Assembly (NCBI GenBank): GCA_964550025.1
Contig: CAZJYI010000234.1
Span: forward strand, 1 to 13,562
Reading direction: 5' to 3'
DNA from: CAZJYI01 sp964550025
GTDB taxonomy: Bacteria; Verrucomicrobiota; Kiritimatiellia; UBA8416; CAYOBW01
Length of the DNA: 13,562 bases
Shown: positions 1 to 7,609 of the stretch, one piece after another
Layout: the number at the start of each line of letters is the position of its first letter
Numbering within the stretch: position 1 is the first letter of the stretch
Position numbers and translations under genes: made by a program
Notes under the pieces: generated by a model
What the model was told of the DNA's origin: nothing
Seen by the model: the letters and a program-made list of their open reading frames with translations, nothing else
The model's database searches: none

Positions 1-2
1 TG

Positions 3-2330
3 CAGAAGAAACTCGATATCCCCGTTGGCCTCCTGAACTGCAGCTACGGCGGCACGGTGACCGAAACCTGGTGCAGCCCGGAGGTGATGGCGCGGGGCTG
101 GCCGGACTGGGAGGCGACGGAGAAACGCTATCTCCAAAACCCCGCGCACCCGCGACGCAACACCTCCTCGCACTTACATAACCGCATGCTCAAGACTGTC
201 ATGCCGTTTCCGGTGAAGGGGTTCATCTGGTATCAGGGCGAGGGCAATGCCTGGCGTGCCGAGGAGCAGAAAAGGCTGTTTCCCGCGATGGTGCGCAACT
301 GGCGCAGGAGCTGGGGCAATGATGAACTGCCGTTCTACATCGTGCAGCTCGCCCGCTACGAAGCCGCCGACTGGCATGCCTTCCGCTGCGCCCAGCTCGA
401 TGTCTGGAAGAACACCCCCGACACCTACATGGCGTGTACCATCGATCTGTCCAAGGAGCCGGGGAATCACCCGATCCATCCGAAGACCAAGGCACCGATC
501 GGCCACCGCCTCGCGCTGGCTGCCCGTGCCAATGTCTACGGCGAAGAGGAGCTCGTCTACTCCGGGCCGGTCATTCGCTCCATGAAGGTAGAAGGCAGTG
601 TTGCGGTTCTCGCGTTCGGCCATCTCGGGTCCGGCCTGATCGCATCGGACAACCAGCCCCTGCGCGGATTCTACATCAGCGCCGACGGTGAGAGCTTTTC
701 TGCCGCCGAAGCCAGGATCAAAGGCGAGACCGTGATCGTCAGCTCTTCCACTGTTCCGAACCCCGTCGCCGTGCGCTACGGGGCCGAGGCCGACATGGGC
801 AAGAAAGAGCTGGATGTGAACCTGGCGAACCGCGAAGGGCTTCCGGCGTCACCGTTCACGGTGAGAGCGCGGCCTACCCATCGACAGGCTCAGGGTCTAC
901 CAAACATCATCTTCTTCCTGGCGGATGATTTGGGCTACGGCGATCTCGGTTGCTACAACCGGGGGACGGATATCCAGTCGCCCGTCCTGGATGGATTGGC
1001 AAAGGACGGGGTTCGCTTCACCGATCACTATGCCACGGCCCCGCTCTGTTCCCCGTCCCGCCGCGCGTTTCTGACCGGGCGCTGGCAAAGCCGCCTCGGG
1101 GAGTGGGCGGAACCCTACCCGGGCACACCGAACATGGATGGCATCCCTGCCGACAAGGAACCGACGGTGGCGATGTTCCTCAAACAGGCCGGGTATGCCA
1201 CGGGCTGTTTCGGCAAGTGGAACATTGGCGGTGTTGACGGTGTTTCTCGTCCGGGCGCCCACGGGTATGACGAATACCTGTGCGTCGACCACAACACGGA
1301 CTATTTCTACCACCGGAAATACAGTCACAAAACCAGGCTCTTTGATGATGGATGCGGGCTGTATACCCGGGGCGGCGAAGTCGTCGACCTGGGCGGCAAG
1401 TATCTGCCGGACGTTTTTGGGGATGCGGCCATTGCGTTCATTGAGGAACACAAGGACCGCCCGTTCTTCATCTACCTGCCCTGGTGCGTGCCGCACACTC
1501 CGATGCAGGGACCGGATGATATCAAGGACACCAGGGACAACCCCGTTCCGAAGAACATTAAGGGGCAACACAGTCGCGAGACCTTTGTAGAGATGGCCGA
1601 ATACATGGATGCCAAGACCGGGCAGATTCTTGAGGCGCTCAAGAAGCATGGTCTGGCGGATAATACGTTAATCATGTTCTCGTCCGATAACGGCGGACAG
1701 GTGCTTGGCAACTGCGAGCCGCTGCGGGGGCACAAGCATACGCTCTTCGAGGGCGGAATTCGTGTGCCGATGATTGCGCACTGGCCGGGTGGATTCAGAG
1801 GCCGGAAGGTCATCGAACAGCCGACCGTTATGATGGATGTGACCGCAACGATCCTCGATGTCGCCGGGGCCAGGGCGACACGGGAGCTCGATGGAACCAG
1901 CCTTCTGCCCTGGATCAACGGTACGCGCAAGCCCGAGGACCGTCTGTTCGGATGGCGGCAGCGCATCATTGACTACGGACATAAGCACAACTACCTGCGT
2001 GCTGAGGCCTGTCGATACGGCAATCTGAAATACCTCAAAGAGACGCACGCCAAAGGAACAACGCCATCCGAATTCCCGTTCACCGAATACCTGTTCGATC
2101 TGTCGAAGGACCTTGGCGAGCGGAACAACCTGGTGCAAAGTAATCCGGAGCTGCTGGGATTGATGCGCCGGAAATACGCCGAATGGCGCAAGAACGTCGT
2201 GAATGTTGAGACTCCGGTGTATGTGAACGCCTTCCCCGATCAATACGGACACCCGACGCCGGAGCAGATCAAGAGAATCAACGACCGATACTTCAGAAGA
2301 GGTGTCACAGAGAAAAGAGAGGCGAAGTAG
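3..2330 (+). CDS. Sialate-O-acetylesterase-like (SGNH) / type I sulfatase fusion, 5'-partial
   Basis: The frame is open from the left edge, so the true start lies upstream; 775 residues are visible. Residues 1-287 match the C-terminal part of the SASA/DUF303 SGNH esterase family: VGLLNCSYGGT near the start, the WYQGEGN block (Q78, E80), D148 and H159 in the IHPKTK block, and the family's usual ending GLPASPF. The nucleophile GQSN block would lie upstream of the window. After a linker of about 10 residues, a sulfatase begins at residue 299 (LPNIIFFLADDLGYGD). It has the formylglycine motif CSPSR (C349, R353), GKWNIGG (K405, N407 where most S1 enzymes have His), metal ligands SSDNGG (D562, N563) and the Lys/Glu block RGHKHTLFEGG. 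The likely role is extracellular removal of both acetyl and sulfate esters from one glycan. The next gene begins 7 bases after the stop, which suggests co-transcription. The sulfatase half has no signal peptide of its own, so export depends on the missing N-terminus. Substrate unknown. Confidence 0.88.
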   Translation, partial: QKKLDIPVGLLNCSYGGTVTETWCSPEVMARGWPDWEATEKRYLQNPAHPRRNTSSHLHNRMLKTVMPFPVKGFIWYQGEGNAWRAEEQKRLFPAMVRNWRRSWGNDELPFYIVQLARYEAADWHAFRCAQLDVWKNTPDTYMACTIDLSKEPGNHPIHPKTKAPIGHRLALAARANVYGEEELVYSGPVIRSMKVEGSVAVLAFGHLGSGLIASDNQPLRGFYISADGESFSAAEARIKGETVIVSSSTVPNPVAVRYGAEADMGKKELDVNLANREGLPASPFTVRARPTHRQAQGLPNIIFFLADDLGYGDLGCYNRGTDIQSPVLDGLAKDGVRFTDHYATAPLCSPSRRAFLTGRWQSRLGEWAEPYPGTPNMDGIPADKEPTVAMFLKQAGYATGCFGKWNIGGVDGVSRPGAHGYDEYLCVDHNTDYFYHRKYSHKTRLFDDGCGLYTRGGEVVDLGGKYLPDVFGDAAIAFIEEHKDRPFFIYLPWCVPHTPMQGPDDIKDTRDNPVPKNIKGQHSRETFVEMAEYMDAKTGQILEALKKHGLADNTLIMFSSDNGGQVLGNCEPLRGHKHTLFEGGIRVPMIAHWPGGFRGRKVIEQPTVMMDVTATILDVAGARATRELDGTSLLPWINGTRKPEDRLFGWRQRIIDYGHKHNYLRAEACRYGNLKYLKETHAKGTTPSEFPFTEYLFDLSKDLGERNNLVQSNPELLGLMRRKYAEWRKNVVNVETPVYVNAFPDQYGHPTPEQIKRINDRYFRRGVTEKREAK

Positions 2331-2337
2331 ATAGCCT

Positions 2338-5300
2338 GTGAGAACACCGATTCTCGTTCTGTACCTGTTGTGTTGTGCCGCCGCGCCCGCGTCACCGGTC
2401 CATCATTACCGACTCGATGAGACCTTTCAGCATGAACCGATCGAGGATTCCGCGGGCAGTGTTGACGCACTATCGTCCACGGAGCTTCACCGCGGGCGTT
2501 CCGGGTTGATTGCCGGCGCGATGGCATTTGCCGAGGCCGACAACGACCACATCGACTTCGGGCCGTGCAATGCGCTCCTGCCATCCGGCGACTTCACTGT
2601 TACGCTGTGGGTTCGGTTTTCAACCAACGGGCTTGATGCGAACGAACGCATTCTGGACTGCAGCGACGGAAATGCCTTTGCGGAAATGACGTCAGGGTTC
2701 AACCTGAAGAGCCAGAACGGTCATCTGCGCGCCTTCATTGGCGACGGCTCCTCGAAGGCGGCAGCATCGGCCTCTGCCACGACTCTTGGATCCAATGGCT
2801 GGTACCTGGTTGCCCTGCGCCACGAGAGTTCGTCCGACGCGGGAATTGTCACTAACGGGCGGGTCCGGGTCACGGCGGTTCCGTTCACCAACACTGTGCT
2901 GGCGGCCGATGATGTTTCCGCGGCAACGGGCAGTGCCGTCCATGACATCGGGACGATCGGTACGGCAACGAATCTGCTGGCCGGCACGCCGAGCGGCGCG
3001 ACCCCGTCTGAGTCCCTCTGCTTTGACGGACTGATGGATGATCTTCGGATCTATGACTCCGTGCTCAGCGATCAGCAACTGGCGGACCTGTTCAACGAAA
3101 ACCTCTCGGTGGTTTCATGCCTTCGGTGGATTTTCAATGTGGACGGAGACAAGGAGGGCTGGACGGCGAGCGGCACCTCCGGTGACGCAGTGGCCGGCGG
3201 GGAGTATGTGTTCATTGCGGCAGGGAACGATCCGCAGATCCAGTCGCCCTCCGGTCTCGGCCTTGATCTTACCGGCATCAAGAAGGTGTTCGTAAAAGCG
3301 AGGAACGGCTCTTCCGCGGAGGAGGGGGCTGTTTTCTTTCAGACAGTGGGAACCCCGTCATACGTCGGCAACATGGTCAGTTTTCCGGTAGTGACCAACG
3401 ACACGGGGCACACGCTCTATGAAGTGGATATGTCGGTGCACAGCAACTGGAACGGAACGCTGCAACGGCTGCGGATCGACCTGCCCAGCGGGGGGAGCGA
3501 GGCGGGTGATGAGATCCGTGTGGACCGCATCGCGGTCGGCGAGAGCGGCAATCGCCCGAACGTGATTGTCATGCTGGCGGACGACCTGGGCTGGCGCGAT
3601 GTGTCCGTGAACGGCAGCGACTACTATCAGACGCCCAACGTGGAACGGCTGGCTGCCATGGGAGTGAATTTCCCGAACGCTCATTCGGCCCATCCGCTCT
3701 GCTCGCCGACGCGTGCGGCTATTCTGACCGGGCTCTATCCCGGACGGGTCCGTTTCAATACGCCCGCGGGCCATGTGGCGACTGCCACGCTGGATCCGAC
3801 CGTAGGCACGAGCGCAGACGACTATCTTCCCTCAACTGCCAGTGGGTCGCGCACCCGTCTGCCGAACGGATACGTAACCTATGCCGAGCGCATGAAACGG
3901 GCGGGGTACTCCACTGCATTTCTGGGCAAGTGGCATTTGGGCAGGGATGAGTATATTCCCGACAACCAGGGGTTTGGTTTTGTCGTTGGCGGCCGGCATC
4001 ACCCCGGACCGCCGGGGGGGTATTTTGCGCCTTTCAGCGCTGACTCCAATATTCCGGCCACCTGGCCCGACGGATCGCCTGTCGTCACGAGCAACCATGT
4101 GAACGACGTGCTGGCGGCATGGGCGGCCGACTACATCGAAGAGCACCGCAACCGGCCGTTTCTCATGAACATGTGGTGGTACGATGTACACGGGCCGATT
4201 GAGGCCAAGCCCGCCGTGCGTGACAAGTACGTCGGGCTTTCCGGGGCCGACGGGCGGCAGGACAGCCCCACCATGGCAGCCATGATCGAAGTGATGGATA
4301 GCGGCATCGGTGTCGTGCTCGACAAACTGGAGGAACTGGGGCTGACTGATGACACGGTCATCTTCTTCACCGGCGACAACGGCGGCAATATGTACATCTG
4401 GATCGAAGACGATCTGGCGGTGCCGACCGACAACTACCCCTCGCGTGGAGGCAAGGCCTGTATCTGGGACGGCGGTTCGCATGTGCCCTTTATCGTCTCG
4501 TGGCCCGGCACGGTCTCCGGCGGGACGGTCAACAGCAATCTTGTCAACAACATGGACATCTATGCCACCGTGCTGGATATGCTGGATTTGGAGCCTTACG
4601 ACGGCTATGCGCTTGACTCCACCACGCTGGTGCCGTCACTGCTCGGTTTGCCGGCCGCCAACAGCAATACGGTATTTGTTCAGTTCGCCCAATCGCCCTC
4701 GAGACCCGCTTCGTTCCCCGGGGTGTGGGTACGGCAGGGCGAGATGAAACTGATCCGTTTCTTTCACGGCAACGGAGGGGAGGGAAACCACCGCTATGAA
4801 CTCTACAACATGGCGTGGGATCCCGGCGAAGAAGACAACCTGGCGAATGCCAATCCCATGCTGGTTGCCGAGCTCGATGCCCTCATCGAACAGCATCTCA
4901 CCGATACCGAAGCGCTGGTCCCGTTGCCCAACCCCGCCTATGTGCCGCCCGTCTTTGATGGATGGACACCGAATCACGGGGTGTGGGTTCAGGACGGGAC
5001 CGGCGGGCGCATCAGGATGGTCTCGAACAGCTTCCTACCGGGGCTGGACAGCCCGGACCTGTCGGCGCGGCCGGCACCGGCCAAGGTACGGGTGACGATG
5101 ACGTCTCGCAGCTATGGCGACGGGCGCATCTGGTGGAAATCCCCCGGCGACACGCAATGGTCTCTTGCGCAGTCGGTTTCATTTCCGGTTACCCACGACG
5201 CCGTGGAGCGAACCATTGAAGTTCCCATCAACCCGGGAGCGCCGGTGCGACAAATCCGCTATCAGCCCAGTTCAAGTAGCTATGCGACCGACGTTCTGGA

Positions 5301-6105
5301 CATCCAGGTGCTCGATGCAGCTGACGGTCTTATCGAGATGATGTCGTTGGTCGATTCCGATGGCGACGGCACAACCGATGAAGATGAAAATGCGGCGGGC
5401 CGCTCCCCGAACGATGCCGTGGACATGGCGTTCCATTTTGAAACCACCGGCGCCTATGAAGGCTGGCATGAGAACATACGATACATAGACGGTCTGGCCG
5501 TCACCAACGGCGCCTTGATGGGAACAGCGCTGACAGACAATCCCCATTTCGAGAATACGGCCATTGGTTTTCCTGCCGCATCCATTCCAGCGGTCGCATT
5601 GCGAATGCGAGCGGGCGTCGGCGCCGGAGTGCAGCTCTACTGGACGCCCGAAGGCGGTACGTATACAGGGAACTTCACTACACAGACCTATTCCGGCAAC
5701 GGCGACTGGCAGGTGCTGGAGTTTGTACTCGCCGGCAACGCGCTGTGGGACGGCCAGCAGATTGACAAGCTGCGCATCGATCCGATTGCTTCCGCCACCT
5801 GGTTCGAGATCGACTGGATTCGCGCCGTCAATGGGGATGCCGACAACGACGGCTTTCCCGACTGGGCGGAGGATGTTGCCGGAACCGGACGCCTCGACCC
5901 GGACGACGCTTTCCGAGTGATGGGAGCGGCTCCGGTTCAGCTCGACGGCAAAGCCGGGCGGCTCTATTCGCTGCAGTGGACTGCAAGCCTGCTTTCCAAT
6001 GGTTGGAACACGGTTGAAACCGCAGGGCCGCTCGCAACAGATGAAGTTGTTGTGTTCCCTGACACGAGCAATGGCTTCTATCGCTTACAGGTTAAGATGC
6101 CATGA
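2338..6105 (+). CDS. Multidomain secreted sulfatase: LamG + jelly-roll + S1 sulfatase + beta domains
   Basis: A 1255-residue protein starting at GTG; an in-frame stop at 2332 rules out an earlier start, and a weak GAGAGG-like site lies about 14 bases upstream. Order seen: Sec signal peptide (1-20, LVLYLLCCAAAPA core); LamG-like concanavalin fold (about 21-262, ending with FDGLMDDLRIYDSVLSDQQL); jelly-roll-like domain (262-402); S1 sulfatase (403-865); a beta-rich domain starting at VFDGWTPNHGVW (866-1000); calcium-binding linker DSDGDGTTDEDE (about 1004); a second jelly-roll-like domain resembling the first (1030-1165); a second linker DADNDGFPDWAED; and a C-terminal module with GRLYSLQW and GFYRLQV. 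The active site is canonical: CSPTR (C455, R459), GKWHLG (K531, H533) and GDNGG (D680, N681). LYPGR after the Cys motif and the overall pattern recall subfamily S1_16, a tentative assignment. The extra domains probably hold the enzyme on polysaccharide or at the cell surface. Second gene of the apparent operon. Confidence 0.9.
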   Translation: MRTPILVLYLLCCAAAPASPVHHYRLDETFQHEPIEDSAGSVDALSSTELHRGRSGLIAGAMAFAEADNDHIDFGPCNALLPSGDFTVTLWVRFSTNGLDANERILDCSDGNAFAEMTSGFNLKSQNGHLRAFIGDGSSKAAASASATTLGSNGWYLVALRHESSSDAGIVTNGRVRVTAVPFTNTVLAADDVSAATGSAVHDIGTIGTATNLLAGTPSGATPSESLCFDGLMDDLRIYDSVLSDQQLADLFNENLSVVSCLRWIFNVDGDKEGWTASGTSGDAVAGGEYVFIAAGNDPQIQSPSGLGLDLTGIKKVFVKARNGSSAEEGAVFFQTVGTPSYVGNMVSFPVVTNDTGHTLYEVDMSVHSNWNGTLQRLRIDLPSGGSEAGDEIRVDRIAVGESGNRPNVIVMLADDLGWRDVSVNGSDYYQTPNVERLAAMGVNFPNAHSAHPLCSPTRAAILTGLYPGRVRFNTPAGHVATATLDPTVGTSADDYLPSTASGSRTRLPNGYVTYAERMKRAGYSTAFLGKWHLGRDEYIPDNQGFGFVVGGRHHPGPPGGYFAPFSADSNIPATWPDGSPVVTSNHVNDVLAAWAADYIEEHRNRPFLMNMWWYDVHGPIEAKPAVRDKYVGLSGADGRQDSPTMAAMIEVMDSGIGVVLDKLEELGLTDDTVIFFTGDNGGNMYIWIEDDLAVPTDNYPSRGGKACIWDGGSHVPFIVSWPGTVSGGTVNSNLVNNMDIYATVLDMLDLEPYDGYALDSTTLVPSLLGLPAANSNTVFVQFAQSPSRPASFPGVWVRQGEMKLIRFFHGNGGEGNHRYELYNMAWDPGEEDNLANANPMLVAELDALIEQHLTDTEALVPLPNPAYVPPVFDGWTPNHGVWVQDGTGGRIRMVSNSFLPGLDSPDLSARPAPAKVRVTMTSRSYGDGRIWWKSPGDTQWSLAQSVSFPVTHDAVERTIEVPINPGAPVRQIRYQPSSSSYATDVLDIQVLDAADGLIEMMSLVDSDGDGTTDEDENAAGRSPNDAVDMAFHFETTGAYEGWHENIRYIDGLAVTNGALMGTALTDNPHFENTAIGFPAASIPAVALRMRAGVGAGVQLYWTPEGGTYTGNFTTQTYSGNGDWQVLEFVLAGNALWDGQQIDKLRIDPIASATWFEIDWIRAVNGDADNDGFPDWAEDVAGTGRLDPDDAFRVMGAAPVQLDGKAGRLYSLQWTASLLSNGWNTVETAGPLATDEVVVFPDTSNGFYRLQVKMP

Positions 6106-6383
6106 AGGACTACAGCCGTTCTTGGGGTCCGTTATGAGATTCATGCGATAGACACCATTGCCTCGGGTCGGCTGTGGTGGGTGGGACGAGGACGCTGTTA
6201 CAAAGGAGATCTGGGCCATCTGGCGGTGGCACGTCATCGCCTTCTTACTCGCCGTCCTGAACGGAATCACTTAAATAACCTGCATGAGCCAGCCTTCGCA
6301 CTTCGCCCGCTACGGCGGACAAGTCGGCCCGCCAGAGCGTGCACATGTATATCGGCCAACTGAAAAACAACAGGAGCTCACAT
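6106..6383. other. Intergenic region with repeat-like block
   Basis: 278 bases between the large sulfatase and the truncated one. No convincing gene is seen; small open frames here lack similarity to anything I recognise. A repeat-like GC-rich block lies at 6291-6337. The last bases hold a ribosome binding site (AGGAG, 6372-6376) for the next gene. No clear intrinsic terminator with a T-run follows the stop at 6105. Confidence 0.5.
6291..6337. repeat. Possible interspersed GC-rich repeat
   Basis: The block reads CTTCGCCCGCTACGGCGGAC followed by AAGTCGGCCCGCC. It can fold weakly (GGCGG at 6314-6318 with CCGCC at 6329-6333). It resembles dispersed intergenic repeats that I recall from PVC-group and other environmental genomes, but only one copy is visible here, so repeat status rests on memory and not on the window. 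Confidence 0.35.
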
Positions 6384-7145
6384 ATGAACGTCATTCGTGG
6401 ATTCTCTCTACTCGTCCTGTGCCTCGTCTGCAACTTGCGGGCTGCGGAGAAGCCGAACATCCTGCTGATACTCTCCGATGACCAGGCATGGACGGACTAC
6501 TCCTTCATGGGGCATGAGCTGATCAAGACCCCTCATATCGATGCGCTGGCCGAGAGCGGCGCGTTGTTCCGCCGGGGTTATGTCACGACCCCGCTGTGCC
6601 GACCGTCACTCATGACCCTGATTACGGGGCACTTCGCCAGCACGCATGGTGTCACCGGCAACGACCCGTCGCCCAAGCGACACTCCGCGAATGCCAACCA
6701 GGCGCGGGCAGAGGTGATTGCCAAGATCGACAAGTTCGACACCCTGGCCGAGCTGCTGGTCGAACAGGGGTACCTCTGCCATCAGAGCGGCAAATGGTGG
6801 GAAGGCAACTTCACCCGGGGCGGCTTCACCCACGGCATGACCCGCGGCTTTCCCAACGCGGGGGGACGTCACGGCGATGACGGGCTTAAGATCGGGCGCG
6901 AAGGGCTCAAACCCTGTACCGATTTCATCGACATGGCAGTCAAGCAAGAGAAGCCCTTCTTCATGTGGTACGCGCCGTTCATGCCGCACACCCCGCACAC
7001 GCCGCCCGCCACGTACTTCGACAAATACAAGGGCAAGGTTCCTGACCCTGTGGCAAAGTACTACGCCATGTGCGAGTGGTTCGACACCACCTGCGGCGAA
7101 CTGCTCGGGCATCTGGATCAGACAGGCATTCACGGTGCGAGCTGA
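6384..7145 (+). pseudogene. Truncated S1 sulfatase with CRPSL active-site motif
   Basis: The start is ATG 6384 with AGGAG 7 bases upstream; it is followed by a good Sec signal peptide (MNVIRGFSLLVLCLVC, cleavage near LRAA-EKPN). An in-frame ATG at 6339 would put 15 hydrophilic residues before the signal and has no good ribosome binding site. The 253 residues cover only the N-terminal half of an S1 sulfatase: LILSDDQ metal-binding start, CRPSL (C72, Leu76 where Arg is usual), then SGKWWEGNF and GGFTHGMTRGFPN. I recall CRPSL and GKWWEG occurring together in an S1 subgroup, so they are probably inherited and not mutations. The reading breaks off after HLDQTGI at about 7135 and hits TGA. The DNG metal-binding block, the second catalytic Lys and the whole C-terminal subdomain are absent, so the product should be inactive. 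Just downstream lies an unrelated fragment on the other strand. Confidence 0.82.
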
Positions 7146-7160
7146 GCGCGGTAGTCGGTG

Positions 7161-7391
7161 GGGGACTTGCAGACGCTCAAGGTGATCGACCAGGTGCCTC
7201 GAAGGCAACGACGCTGCGACCGCGTCCGGCTCAACATCCCGGATTTTCTTCTTCAGTTCCGAGAATGGGGCAAGGTGAGGCAGCACGTGGATGTTCCACG
7301 CGTCGTAGTTCTGCGGCTCGCCGGACAACCCCACGGCAATCTGCTGCGCGATGCGGATATCCGGATCGCAGATGAAGATGGCATCCTTCAT
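7161..7391 (-). pseudogene. N-terminal fragment of an AraC/XylR-type transcriptional regulator
   Basis: On the - strand an ATG at 7391 is preceded by GAGGA 8 bases upstream. It opens about 77 residues that look like a real protein: MKDAIFICDPDIRIAQQIA, then DAWNIHVLPH, then PDAVAASLPSRHLVDHLERL. The pattern (short hydrophobic strand, R-IAQ-I helix, W-I-V strand, PDAV strand, helix, then LQVP) fits the periplasmic-binding-like sensor domain of XylR-type AraC-family regulators. The remaining frame is antisense to the truncated sulfatase and is not part of the protein. The DNA-binding HTH domain is missing, so the fragment cannot act as a regulator. It faces away from the GH78 fragment, the usual layout of a sugar regulator and its target gene. 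A LacI-type sensor fragment is an alternative reading. Confidence 0.5.
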
Positions 7392-7425
7392 GGCTGGTGT
7401 CCTCGCCACGCTTCCAATCCCCCAT

Positions 7426-7435
7426 AGCTTAAGCT
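7426..7435. promoter_or_regulatory. Perfect 10-bp palindrome upstream of the regulator fragment
   Basis: AGCTTAAGCT reads the same on both strands. It lies 35-44 bases upstream of the regulator start codon on the - strand, where an autoregulatory operator could sit. It is short enough to be chance. Confidence 0.2.
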
Positions 7436-7489
7436 CTCTCTCGAGGGAAGCAACGAAGAAAACTGACTGCCATGGTCGGATAAAGCCCA

Positions 7490-7539
7490 TTGCCTGCTGG
7501 CGGCGTCTTCTTTCATAATCCTTAGCTGACGATGTCAGC
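7490..7539 (+). promoter_or_regulatory. Putative promoter with overlapping palindromic operator for the GH78 gene
   Basis: TTGCCT (7490-7495) and CATAAT (7514-7519) are spaced 18 bases apart, a fair sigma70-like pair. Immediately downstream, GCTGAC-GAT-GTCAGC (7525-7539) is a 6+6 base inverted repeat that would cover the predicted transcription start. A regulator bound there would control the rhamnosidase gene that begins at about 7610. Prediction by eye only. Confidence 0.35.
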
Positions 7540-7609
7540 CGCATTCCGTCATTGCGTGCCGGCCTGCTGCAGGCGTAGGACGGGCTCTGAAGGGGGAGAG
7601 AGTTTCTCA

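Noticed and set aside
897..1649. Long - strand open frame opposite the fusion sulfatase
   Set aside because: It is a mirror of the strongly supported sulfatase frame and shows no motif of its own. The same applies to the antisense frames at 174-623, 3832-4482 and 1668-2252.
6112..6178. Inverted repeat ACAGCCG...CGGCTGT after the large sulfatase
   Set aside because: The arms are 7 bases with a loop of about 50 and no T-run; likely chance.
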